DNA of 64,000 nucleotides from Acanthopleura granulata (taxonomy: Eukaryota > Mollusca > Polyplacophora > Chitonida > Chitonidae). The notes beneath the pieces were generated by a model. It saw only the letters and a program-made list of their open reading frames with translations, made no database searches and was not told where the DNA came from. This document shows, piece after piece, positions 25,643 through 35,990 of the stretch. The stretch lies in contig JABBOT010000034.1 of assembly GCA_016165875.1 (NCBI GenBank), positions 2,726,799 through 2,790,798 of the forward strand, given 5' to 3'. Made by a program: the position numbers and the translations under genes. Each line of letters begins with the position of its first letter. Positions within the stretch are counted from its first letter, which is position 1.

Positions 25643-25891
25643 AAATTTATTTATTTATATATTTGATTGGCTTTTTACGCCGTACTCAAGAATATTTCAC
25701 TTATACCACGGCGACCACCATTATGGTGGGAGGAAATCGGTCAGAGCCCGGCGGAAACCCACGACCATCCGCAGGTTGCTAGCAGACCTTCCCACGAACG
25801 GCCAGAAAGGAAGCCGGCATGATCTGGACTTGAACTCACAGCGACAGCATTGGTAGAAGTCTTCTAGGTCATTACGCTGCATTAACCGCTT
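25643..25891 (-). repeat. SINE-A copy, near full length
   Basis: Reverse copy with TTTTTACGCCGTACTCAAG, CATTATGGTGGGAGG and GGACTTGAACTCACAGCG. Only the outer part of the head is missing. Confidence 0.92.
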
Positions 25892-25961
25892 ATCTCTAGG
25901 TGGAAAAGGTCGATGTCAGGAGAATATCAACTACCTGAATTATAACAACAACCAACATAAG

Positions 25962-26164
25962 AATATTTCACTTATACAACGGCGGCCAGCATTGTGGTGG
26001 AAGAAAACCAACGACCCGCAGGTTGTTGGCGGACCTTCCTATGTACGGCAGGAGAGAAAGCCAGGGTGGGTTCCACTGGCATTGATGAGAAGGCATTGAT
26101 GAGAGGCTCCTGAATGAATGCGCTGCAACAGCGCGCTGCTCACCTCAGCCAAGGAGGCCCGGAC
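25962..26164 (-). repeat. SINE-A copy, tail-less, with internal duplication
   Basis: Reverse copy starting at AATATTTCACTTATACAACG, so the 3' tail is lost. GGCATTGATGAGA is duplicated in tandem inside the head-proximal part. It lies 70 bp from the previous copy in the same orientation. Confidence 0.88.
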
Positions 26165-27280
26165 TCAATACAGATCAAACGTACAGTAATCCCACGATAC
26201 AATGTAACAAGTCATCGAAGGGATTATGAGAGCTGTATTGTTCTTTTCAACCCTTGACTGAGTCATTCCTCCAAATACGGCGGTTAAGTTGCTAGTTGTT
26301 TAGCTTTTACATGAACAGTGAGAAGAAAATCCTAACTAAGGTAAATTGAAAAGAGGCCGCATATCACCGGTTTCGTGTTGCCGCGAAATAAAAAAATTAA
26401 AAAAAAAACAAAAAAAAAAAAACAACTGTGCAGCAAAAAAGAGGCACTACTAGGTAATTTTTAAACCCTGGTGACTCATTTTCAACAGGCCTCTCTTCTG
26501 GTGATAGAAACGAAAGTCAAGAATGACCAGAGAGCAAGCACGCACACGGGCAGAAGGACAGGCAACGGCAGAGAAACACTAGTAACACATTTTCGTCAAA
26601 ATAAGAAAGTCATTGGGAGGCTAAAGTTGAACGGGAAATTTTGGAGTGAGAGGCAGTGCGCAACAGTTTTCATCTTCCTTACTCAACTACCATTTTCGTT
26701 TCAAATGGATGGAAAATTTTGTAGCCAGAAATGCCGGATAGAGAATTTGTTCCCTGTAGGCACTAATCCGCCTTTCTGAACACAGTACCATACATTTACA
26801 TACATTACACTATCATAAAATTTCGTAAAATTACGTGTATTTTCACTGTACAATGACGACCAAAATGGCCGGAATGTCATCGTGTGACATAATATGAGAA
26901 CCCCACATAAATCACATGTTTCACCTATTACTGGTGTATTACCGTTTGAGCGATTGACGTGGTATATTCCCACTGGGAATATCGCAGTTAGTGTGGTAAA
27001 ACGCCGACTTTTTGAACAGTGTAGAAGCCATGTATTGGCTCAAACCATCACCTTGTATCTCGAAGCAACTTGCACCACCACTTTCAGGGCAGGGTGTATA
27101 AGTAACATAGGTATCTCTTACTGCTTGTAGAAACAAAGAAACACCATACAGACCTGTCCCTACGTAGGTGCTGAAGAGAAGTCCGCCAGAGCTGCATGTT
27201 AACACTTGGCCCGTTAAAAAACGATGGAAAAAATAACTTCCACCTTATTTAAAAAGAGGGTCCTCCGTGGGTGATGGAAT
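26165..27280. other. Intergenic, poly-A tract
   Basis: An A-rich run lies at 26387-26423. The 102-codon frame after it (26471-26779) shows no family motif. Nothing else recognised. Confidence 0.45.
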
Positions 27281-27492
27281 TTGTGGGCTAGTTGAGCCTC
27301 TCAACAATGCCGTGGATGTGAACTCTTGCTGGCTTATTTTCTGAGCGCACATGGGAAGATCTGCCTTGAATCTGCGGATGGTCGCGGTTTTTCCTCACGC
27401 TCTGCCCTATTTATGATTTACCGTACTGGTGTCGACCGTTGGGTAATTGAAATATTCTTGAGTGCGATGTAATACCAATCAAATAAATATAA
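27281..27492 (+). repeat. SINE-A copy, diverged
   Basis: Contains GAGCCTCTCAACAATGCCG, CATGGGAAGATCTGCC, GCGGATGGTCGCGG and GAAATATTCTTGAGTGCG, then an AATCAAATAAATATAAA tail. Confidence 0.85.
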
Positions 27493-28526
27493 AACTCATT
27501 TAAAATGAATATGGACAAAGAAATAGTGACGAATGAGCTTTTCCAAAATGCACCTCGCGATTAAGAAGAAGAATCCCCCACCCTCCCAAAAAAAAAAGGC
27601 TGGTTCACAAATGTAGGTTTCGACGTATACAGGGTTATAAAATTATAGTAAATCTACGGGTAAGCCTGGTAACAACCTGCCTTGTGTTTTTACTGCAAAG
27701 TAAAGCTCGTCATGATGACGGAAAGACAGGATGAAAGCACTTAATGTCGTACCTTGCTTCAATGATAGCAATGAAGAAGAAAATCCATCTTCACGTTGGA
27801 GAGTATTCACACCTCGTGTATATATTTGAAATGGCGTCAGGTATGCTGCATGAAGTCTACAAATTTAAGGAAACCACTTTGCAGTTTTGACTATCGTCGT
27901 CAGTACGGAATTAGTATTCCATAAATGTACCTTTGTCTAAAGTTTCTTCGCGAAATAACGCAGCGCCGTCAATTCCTCCAGTTATAGCCCGCCTCTCGTA
28001 TGTGTAATGAATCTCTGACGCTTGTTCCAGGAGGGCCGGTGTTTTTCAGTCAACTCTGCTCGTGTGCTCCATCACTTAACCTATCACTTGAATTATGACG
28101 CGCCAAACCGAGCAGCGCCTAAACAAAATTACCGGTCACCTGAATGTAGCAATCTCTTTAGGCGAGATATGTAGCGGCACAGTGACAGATCATCTCTTCG
28201 GCGGTCCTGGGGGAGTTGACTGACCCTTGCTCCACAGAGCCGAGCGAAAGCAGGGATGTCTGGTAGATCTATCACCCTAGACCCTAAATCCCCTTCGGTC
28301 TCGCTAACACTTTTCTCTCTAGTCACAACGCATGGAACGCGGGGGACCCTGTGTTTTACCAATAATCCGTACCGACCAAGCCGGTAAATTACTTATAATG
28401 GATATGGGTGGCTGGCTTTTGCACTTAGACCCACCCGAGGTTTATCGACAAATAAGCCATTCTAAACTACGAAGAGGTCATGTATTTGGTCAGCTGAATG
28501 CCTGTCGGGAACATAGCCTGAATAGA
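27493..28526. other. Intergenic, GC-richer block
   Basis: 28030-28500 is less AT-rich than its surroundings. A pyrimidine tract ending in CTCTCTAG at 28314-28321 could be a splice acceptor and GGTAAA at 28382-28387 a weak donor, but no protein family was seen in between. Confidence 0.35.
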
Positions 28527-28725
28527 TATTTACATTTATTTCTTTATTTATTATATTGGTGTTATACTCCATACTCTAGAATATTTCATTTATACGACGG
28601 CAACCATCATTTTGGTAGGAGGAAACCCACGACCAACCGCAGGTTGCCGGCGGACCTTCCCACGTGCGACCGGAGAGGAAACAAGCATAAGTTGGACTTG
28701 AACTCCCAGCGACGGCATTGATGGA
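28527..28725 (-). repeat. SINE-A copy
   Basis: Reverse copy with TATTGGTGTTATACTCC, TAGAATATTTCATTTATACG and GGACTTGAACTCCCAGCG. It stops before the head and runs into an AT microsatellite. Confidence 0.9.
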
Positions 28726-28727
28726 TG

Positions 28728-28775
<48 letters not shown>
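28726..28775. repeat. (AT)n microsatellite
   Basis: About 45 bp of near-perfect AT dinucleotide starts at the broken end of the preceding SINE. Confidence 0.9.
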
Positions 28776-28776
<1 letters not shown>

Positions 28777-30697
28777 CTATACCTACCTCTAAATTTTGTC
28801 GAAACTATGATTATTGCTCATTTATTGGTAAATATGTTGGGAGCGATCGTGATATCTGAAATTATTTCAGTGTGAAATAACGAAAATTTGCAGTTGACGA
28901 AATACAAGGACATTTCTGTTTGTCAAGCATATTGTGTTTTGGACCTGCGCTAAAACAATTCTATTTTACTTGTGCCATTCATAGTTTTTATGGGAATGGA
29001 TAGGGAATATCAGTTATAAGGACCGTTTTGGAATCAATTAAGGGGCTTTAGATTTAGTCTGAAAGGTGTTTTTTCTGGAAATTTGTATTCATTGACATCA
29101 TTCGTTCTTGTAACTAAAATTTTAATTGTGCATAAAACTAGGATCAGTAACATAGCAATGAAGATCATCTTTTACTCTAAGCTGATGCAAACAATTGAAG
29201 CAAAATCGTATGAAGCAGAAATTAGGTTTACATGGAAGTATTCCAACTGTTTAATGTATTCACCTTTTCCAGTACACTGATCCTAGTTCCGAATAAACTA
29301 TATGTAATTTCAGAAGGCCCATACCATGATTGAGACATTTACTATTTAGGTAGGGTAGAGAGGAGGCTGTCCGTCTTATATTGACTGGTATCTTTATGGG
29401 AACAATCACTTAGGTCGCCAATCGGGCAAATGCAGCGCTGTGCTTTCACATTTCTCATATAGACAAGTAAGTTTTACGGCCAGATTTATTTCTTGACGAT
29501 GACGAAAAAGTGTAAAGGCACCAGATGGATGGACTAACGATTGGTCTAGCGGCAAATGGGGTCAGGTGCGGGTTGATGGGTGCAAATTTGAGTTGATTTG
29601 TGTATTGATTGAATGACTGATTTATGTCGCGTTATTAAAACCGGGCTATAACAATATGTCATCCTCTTTGCAGTCTTCTGCTTACTCAAGTTTACAGAGT
29701 ACTTCTTAGCAACACTGTCCAGCGCACCAAAGCCCTGCCGAACTCACCCGCAACCGAACCATTCACACACTTATGACATAAACTGTGCTGAAACCATATA
29801 AACGAATCACAAATGTCACTATTTTACATTCTTAGTTACATAAATAGTTCACCAATAACACGGAGGTATCTGATGAAGAAAGCGACATACAGGCACATTT
29901 TAGCCAAGGCTTAATCTGCCAAATGTTTGGAAGCGTAGTGACAAAACTGAATGGAAATTTCGAAATGCACCTTGTGTAATATGAAGAAAGCCTGCATAGC
30001 ATTGGTGTTCTTTGACAATTATCATGTATGACATGACGCAAACAGCCTAACTGTATTCCTTACCCATTTGCACTGGAATTGAGAGTTTCGGCAAGAGTTA
30101 TCAAGAACCAGAATTTTCTTTACTTTTTAAGAGCATGGTTTTTGTTCTCCAAAACCTTTTGCAATAGCACTGTAAATGTAAATAAACCACAGCAAAACAA
30201 CCCAGACAATTACCTGCAATGTACATATTCCGAATATTATTCACCATAAATCATGACATAATTATGTGAATATACATTTGAAATACATGACAGGAATAAA
30301 CTTCATAAGAACTTGATGTCTTCCATAGGAAATATAATGCCAAATGTTTACATATGGAAGCCTTGCGTTTCATTCTATTGCACTGTATTATACATAATGT
30401 GTTATAATTATTATATATATAATCTAAATTCGGTTAATAATTCCTTGATTGATTGCTGTTCAACGCTATATTAGTATTTAATTCATACGACATCGTTCAG
30501 TTTCCGTGGTGGAGCAGACGGGAAGGTCTTGAGTTACTGTAGCCATCGTTTCTTTAAAGATCTTCAACCCCAGAGATATCTCGTTCTGTATGAAAAAATG
30601 ATCACAAGTAATCTCTACAGAACTTCATGTTAGGACATCTAAACAGGATTAACGGATGCAGGTCAAAGCAGGGGGGAAAGGCATTTGACCACCTGGG
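28776..30697. other. Intergenic, nothing recognised
   Basis: AT-rich with only short frames. No SINE or other repeat was found in these 1.9 kb, an unusually clean stretch for this window. Confidence 0.45.
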
Positions 30698-31434
30698 GGC
30701 TGTTTCTCAAAGCGGTCGGGGACCTTTGTGGTTCAGTCGGTTAGCGCGCTAGCGCAGCGCATTGACCCAGAAATCCTCCCAACAATGCGGTCTGGGTGAG
30801 TTCAAGTCCAACTCATGCTGCCTTCCTCTCCGGACATACGTGGGAAGGTCTACCAGCAACCAGCGGATGGTCGTGGGTTTACGCCGGCCTCTGACCGGTT
30901 GCAAAAGCATAGAAACTGCGAATAAAGAAATGTAACGCATGGTTGACGTTCTCGATATTTCGACTAAGTTTTACTTGTCATCTTCAGGAGAGGTAATTTG
31001 TACAATCAACAAACACACACATATATATATATATTTACCGAGAAGCAGACATTACGAGGCTGAATAAAATACTGCTTGATTGATCAAATGATTCAACCAA
31101 TGGAAATTAAACATTGATCAATCACGGTCATTCAGGCAAACATCAATATACAGATGCAGTTATGACAGCACCAGGCCTTTGCCCTAATACAAACAAATTG
31201 CTATTGTTTCAGTAAAAGGTGTGAAATAGGGATTAGGACGATATGTAACGGTCACTCAGAGAAAACAGCAGAATACACACATAGTGATGACAGCACCAGA
31301 CATTTGACCCTATCAGAACAGACTGTTATTGTTTTAGTGAAAGGTGTGAAATATGGATTAGAGCGATGTCTAACAGTTACACAGGGAAAAAAATTGTACA
31401 CACAACATAGGGAAACAGGGTAGAATGGGCCTAA

Positions 31435-31893
31435 TTAAGGAAACAAATGAAGCTCTTTTGAGGCTTTTATACCATTGTTAAGCATAGAGTGGTTTCTACG
31501 AATGGCGAGTGCTTCTTTAAGCAAAAGAACATTCCAGTTATCAGCTGTATCAATTACTTCAGTGTTGAGAAGAATAGCTGAGCTAAGTGATATGTTGGGC
31601 AAATTAAGTAATCTGTTAGGCAAATCCATTAAGTTCATGTAATCATGGAACTGTTTACAGGACTGGGTGTGCGAGTATATCTCACTGTTTCCAGTTGCAT
31701 GCTCATCAATGCGGATTGCCAAGCAGAGTTCTGTTTTGCCTATATAAGCGGCATTACACCCTGGACAACAGAATTTGTAAACAATGTTACTTCTCAAATT
31801 GCGGGGAGTGCGATCTTTGTTGTTAACAATTTGCTGTGTTTTTGTTGTATTCTTCTGTTTTCTCTGAGTGATCGTTACATATCGTCCTAATCC
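31435..31893 (-). pseudogene. GIY-YIG endonuclease domain of a Penelope-like element (RT lost)
   Basis: This minus-strand frame of about 152 codons has no start codon and ends at a stop at 31435. It encodes a basic linker, then the GIY-YIG nuclease fold: the GIY part reads IVYKFCCPGC and the YIG part AAYIGKT, followed by the conserved Arg of RIDEH. Two cysteines lie between the GIY and YIG motifs and His residues follow, which fits the CCHH arrangement described for Penelope/Poseidon-type elements. In an intact element this domain nicks target DNA and sits after the reverse transcriptase. Here the RT is missing and the frame begins inside the terminal arm, so the copy cannot move by itself. 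The nuclease frame itself has no internal stop, which suggests a fairly recent insertion. Confidence 0.87.
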
Positions 31894-32126
31894 CTATTTC
31901 ACACCTTTTACTGAAACAATAGCAGTTTGTTTGTATTAGGGCAAAGGCCTGGTGCTGTCATAACTGCATCTGTATATTGTTGTTTGCCTGAATGACCGTG
32001 ATTGATCAATGTTTAATTTCCGTTGGTTGAATCATTTGATCAATCAAGCAGTGTATTTTATTCAGCCTTGTAATGTCTGCTTCTCGGTAAATGTATATAT
32101 ATATGTGTGTTTGTTGATTGTACAAA

Positions 32127-32172
32127 ATACCTCTCCTGAAGATGACAAGTAAAACTTAGTCGAAATATCGTT
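32127..32172 (+). ncRNA. Hammerhead-ribozyme-like core in the element's terminal arm
   Basis: CTGAAGA fits the CUGANGA core. It is followed by a hairpin with stem GACAAGT/ACTTAGTC (one bulged A) and then GAAA, the second core box. The same motif occurs as the complement in the left arm (30955-30990). Penelope-like elements are known to carry hammerhead motifs in their terminal repeats. I could not identify stems I and III or the UH cleavage site by eye. Confidence 0.5.
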
Positions 32173-32427
32173 ACATTTCTTTATTCGCAGTTTCAATGCT
32201 TTTGCACTTTCCTAAGCTAGTTGGTGGATCAACAAGATTCTGACCGGTTTGCTCCCGGCATAATATTCTTGAGTACGGCGTAAAACACCAATCAAATAAA
32301 TAAATAAATAAATCAAAGCGGTCGTACCGTTAGGCCGGTCGCAAGTACGAAGGCGGCGTATGCCGTCAGTGTGGGTTGCCATGGTGATTAGGCCGGCGTA
32401 ACGTTGCGATGCCTTTAAGAGACAGGT

Positions 32428-33619
32428 TCCAGATAACTCACAAGAATACGAGTGGAAAACCGCAACAAAACAATTGTTTACTAGATTCGAAAGTGCGATC
32501 TCCGACTAATATTTGAAGTTTTGTTCACGAAGCTGTTTTCAAATGGGATACCGGGGATAAAAAACGCGATAGCGTGTACGCCTGGCTCTCATCATGATGT
32601 ACAATTAGTCAATGTGCAACAATAACTACATTGTACAGAGGAAGGAAAGGTAATTAGCGTGTCCATAGAGGCCATTGCTGGCTGTAATTAAAAGATTATG
32701 TAGCTGCCAAATAGTGTGATTGCACAGTTCGTCTTCGCTGACATATGTAGGCCAGCAGTTGCGTCGGCTTGGAATGACGCACCGGAGCAGGAACATGCTA
32801 GAATGCCCCAAAAACATGGCTGGAGCTGCTGCACATGCCCCGGGCCGTACAGTCGGGTGATGGGGACTGTTACTGAGGCCTGACGGGTCACTGGCAGGCC
32901 AAGAATGCTGACGTCAAACGTGAAACCTGAGCAGCGCGGATATTTCTGCGATCATTTTATTTCAGTTTAGTAGCAAATCTTCAGCACAGTGTTTATTAGA
33001 AATCAGTGTACTTTCCACGCTATTCACTTGCTCGTTTGTACAAGCCATTTTTAAAAGAGCTGCCATATTTATAAATATAAAAATTGACCAAGATTCAACA
33101 AGGTTCCAATTTTGAAATAAAAATAAGTTACCCGATTTAAGAAAAAAAGGGCATTTATTTTTTCAGATCTGGTAATTTTTTCTTTATTTCATTAGTGGTC
33201 AGCAGGATTATGTCAAAACTGGTAAGTTTACATTTCAGAAGTGGGTCATAGTTCAAAAATGATAATTTTTTTTGTTTGAAAAGTGAATTTGCTTCAAAAC
33301 TGGTATTTTATTTTAAAAGTGATTCCCACATCATCAAACTACCTGACAGTGGGATATCAAGAGGGAGGAAGTTTGTATGTAAACTCTAGCTGACTGCCAA
33401 ACATGCGATATGTGTTATGAATAACTGGCACAGATTCACCTCATGCAATAGCTTCTGACCTGTTTAAATGTTGAAATATATTTTTTGTCATTATTTTTCA
33501 GATTAGAGGAAAATACTTCCTGACCAGATTATAATATCTCCTGCAATTACACACGGAGAATGGGTATATAAACATTTGACAATAATTTTTCAGATTGTAG
33601 GCAAGTACTGTGCGACTGT
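32428..33619. other. Intergenic, faint tandem structure
   Basis: No gene recognised. Between about 33160 and 33310, phrases of the type CAAAACTGGTAATTT and AAAAGTG recur in a loose order, possibly a very old tandem repeat. Confidence 0.4.
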
Positions 33620-34037
33620 GTGTTTCAGCATTAGATGACACTGCCAGTGGGTGTGTCAGCATCAGATGACATTGTCAGTGGGTGTGTTAGCATCAGATGA
33701 CACTGCCAGTGGGTATTTCAGTATCACACGAAACTACCACTGAGTGTTTCAATACCACATGACACCGCTGTTGGGTGTTTCAGCATTACATGACACCAGG
33801 GTTAGGTGTTCCAGCGTCATATCATAGCAGCATTTGTGTATGATGCCAGCATTGAATGTTTCAGCACCATATAGTTCTAGCATTGGGTGTTGAGCATTGT
33901 ATGATACCAGCATTGGGAGTTTCAGCATCGTATGATACTAGCATCGAGTGGTTCAGCATTATATGATTCCAGCACTGGGTCTTTCAGGATTAAATGACAC
34001 CAGGACTGGGTTTTCCAGCATCACATGACGCCAGACG
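33620..34037 (+). repeat. 31-bp minisatellite, about 13.5 diverged copies
   Basis: The unit approximates GTGTTTCAGCATCACATGAC followed by ACCAGCATTGG. Spacing is almost constant at 31 bp apart from one partial unit near 33838-33858. Copies differ from each other at several positions, so the array is old. Confidence 0.88.
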
Positions 34038-34749
34038 AATAGTTTGACTACCATGAGCTTTACCATTAGCAAGAGCCTACACCTTTTGAAATGCCAACGG
34101 AGCAAAATACTGTGAGACACTCCTAGACTGGTTTTTAGGTTAAATATCTTTGCCCGATATTATGAACCCTAATCACTGTTATAATGACCAACGACACACA
34201 TCGTATCTTTAACTGGATAGTGCGAACGTAACTCAGAAATTGAATCGGATCGGCGTATAGTGAAGCAATGAAAAAAGCAGGAGGAACAAGATGACTCCTA
34301 CATTGAATGAATGAAACAGAACATGTTATGATTCTTTGACAATTTCTATTTCATATGCTGATATGAACTAGTTTCACAATATTTGTGATAAACGACAAAA
34401 CAAACATGACTTTATATATGTTTTGCGAGCTGTCGGAAAAAACTTATTCCATCATCAGGTATGGTTCCAAACTGCACCACGGAAGACCAGCAAACATGGT
34501 TATATACGGAATGTCTACTTCTTTCTGGAAAGCTATGATTTGTGAATCTTAAAGAGCAACAGGTTCCTTACCTGTCTGTGAACTGTTGTTATGTGACGAA
34601 TTGCACCCGAGGTTCTCGTAAAAATTGTCATTTTTTGATCATTCAATGATCAAACAAAGGAACATGAGCACCCTCCTTTAAAATTCAAAACACAAAACTG
34701 ATTAGGAAACATCAAACTAAATGCAACGGACAAGCTTAATCTGCGGCCG
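34038..34749. other. Intergenic, nothing recognised
   Basis: AT-rich, no open frame or repeat recognised. Confidence 0.5.
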
Positions 34750-35022
34750 CAAATTTATTTATTTGATTGGTGTTTTACGCCGTACTCAAGAATATTTCAC
34801 TTATACCACGGCGGCCAGCATTATGGTGGGAGGAAACCAGGCAGAACCCGGTGGAAATCAACAACCTACGACCATCAGCAGGTTGTTGGCGGACCTTCCC
34901 ACGTACGGATTGAGAGCCAGCCAGCATGAGCTAGACTTGAATTCACAGCGACCGCATTGGTGGAAGGATTCGGTCATCGCGCTACGCTACCGCGCTAACC
35001 AGCTGAGCCAAGAAGGCCCCGA
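34750..35022 (-). repeat. SINE-A copy, full length
   Basis: Reverse copy, well preserved: TTGATTGGTGTTTTACGCCG, ATTATGGTGGGAGGAAACC, head ending in GCTGAGCCAAGAAGGCCCC. Confidence 0.94.
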
Positions 35023-35030
35023 CCGTAACT

Positions 35031-35198
35031 GAAAGGGCCACCAGCAACGTGCCGATGATCCTGAGTTTCCTGCTGGTTCTTCTCAGTTTCGTCCCACCAT
35101 AATGCCAGCCGACGTCGTATAAGGGAAATACTCTGTGTGGCGTAAAAACCCCAAGTAGATAAATACGTAAATACATAATGAAATAAATATATAAATAC
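35031..35198 (+). repeat. SINE-A copy, 5' truncated, head-to-head with the previous one
   Basis: Forward copy starting at GGGCCACCAGCAACG, with CGTCCCACCATAATGCCAGC and a tail of ATAAATAC units. It lies 8 bp from the head of a reverse copy, forming a large inverted pair. Confidence 0.86.
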
Positions 35199-35214
35199 AA
35201 CAGTTGAAAGTATA

Positions 35215-35686
35215 ATTATGCATGTGGGTGGTGATAAAACAAAATAAAATTCATTCGGTGACGGACAGATACAACTACATGTTGTTCTTTATCATTAAAA
35301 AGTTCCACAAGGACTCCAGCTTTATTTACTCTAATAAAACTTGGTTCATGGATGTGTTCTCTAAGAGGCATTTGCCTGTAATAGCCCGTTAACCCAGGCT
35401 TCATCTGTCACAACAGTGGCGTGGATTTCTAAATTTATAGATGTCAGTTACGAAAAACCTACATCAACTCGTGCCTACGTGTAAATTAATGGATGTGGGT
35501 ATTGGCAAAACAAAATAAGTCATACGGTGACGCAGGGATATCGCACTTTTCCAACTTCATGTGATTCTTTGCCATTATAAGGTTCCGCAAAGACCCCAGC
35601 TTTATTCATTGCAATAAAACTTGGTTCATCGATGTTTTCTGTAAGAGGCATTTACCAGTAATAGCTGGTTAACCCAGGCTTCATCT
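35215..35686 (-). repeat. Tandem duplication (about 270-bp unit) with coding-like frame
   Basis: Block 35215-35486 is repeated at 35487-35686 and, beyond an inserted SINE, at 35900-35990. On the minus strand both copies can be read as similar peptides: MKPGLT, then a variable part, EPSFI, NKAGV and KE. The second copy has one TAA where the first has CAA, plus a TGA further on. This looks like a decayed duplicated exon or transposon piece. The protein family was not recognised. Confidence 0.6.
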
Positions 35687-35899
35687 TGATGACCTAGATG
35701 CCCCCCTCCAATGCCGTCGCTGTGAGTTCACGTCCAGCTCATGATGGCTTCCTCTCCGGCCGTCGTGGGAAGTTCTGTCTGCAACAGGGACTTGCCCTGG
35801 GCTCTGCCTGGTTTCCTCCCACCATAATGCTGGCCGCCGTCGTATAAATGAAATATTCTTGAGTACGGAGTAAAACATCAATCAAGTAAATAAATAAAA
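35687..35899 (+). repeat. SINE-A copy inserted in the duplicated block
   Basis: Contains CAATGCCGTCGCTGTGAG, CTCCCACCATAATGCTGGCC, GAAATATTCTTGAGTACGG and a (AAAT)n tail. It separates the two parts of the second copy of the 35215-35990 duplication, so it is younger than that duplication. Confidence 0.92.
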
Positions 35900-35990
35900 C
35901 AAGGTCCATCTTTCACAGCCATAGGTTGGGTTTCAAAACTCCTATGGACGTCAGTTTCGAAAAGCCCACTTCATCTCCTTTGTACCGATA

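Larger units (their letters stand above)
30901..32238 (-). mobile_element. Penelope-like element, truncated, inverted terminal arms
   Basis: The 1.34-kb insertion in the SINE is flanked by the 11-bp duplication TCTGACCGGTT (30890-30900 and 32239-32249). Two long arms, about 30901-31280 and 31847-32205, are inverted complements of each other. The right arm has a 17-bp deletion near 32170, and a unique extension of 33 bp (32206-32238) follows it. About 120 bp of the left arm is repeated imperfectly in tandem at 31285-31405. Between the arms lies a GIY-YIG endonuclease frame on the minus strand. Long, often inverted terminal repeats plus a C-terminal GIY-YIG domain are the known mark of Penelope-like retroelements. 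The reverse transcriptase part is absent, as expected from 5' truncation. Confidence 0.87.
30719..32313 (+). repeat. SINE-A copy, full length, split by a Penelope-like element
   Basis: The head (GGTTAGCGCGCTAGCGCAGC) and body occupy 30719-30900. The end (TTTGCTCCCGGCATAATATT, the TTGAGTACGGCG box and the (AAAT)n tail) occupies 32250-32313. The SINE is flanked by a perfect 11-bp target duplication, CAAAGCGGTCG, at 30708-30718 and 32314-32324. Confidence 0.93.
30698..32427. mobile_element. Small fold-back (MITE-like) element, split by insertions
   Basis: The left piece (30698-30718, GCTGTTTCTCAAAGCGGTCG) continues at 32325-32427 after removing the SINE. The joined element is about 125 bp. Its left part (CTGTTTCTCAAAG, then CGTTAGGCCGG) is the inverted complement of its right part (CCGGCGTAACG, then CTTTAAGAGACAG), giving imperfect inverted ends of about 40 bp. 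It has no coding capacity. It is the oldest layer of the nest. Confidence 0.65.

Noticed and set aside
28776..30697. Possible gene in the SINE-free 1.9-kb stretch
   Set aside because: Frames are short, AT-rich and motif-less. Lack of SINEs alone is not evidence for a gene.
30719..30790. Apparent tRNA genes in SINE heads here and elsewhere
   Set aside because: A- and B-box-like strings are present, but the acceptor and anticodon arms do not pair and the heads are always joined to SINE bodies.
34721..35032. 103-codon plus-strand frame and similar frames in other SINEs
   Set aside because: They translate the reverse strand of the SINE body (repeated peptides such as VLRRTQEYFTYTTAA occur at many copies), so they are repeat artefacts, not genes.
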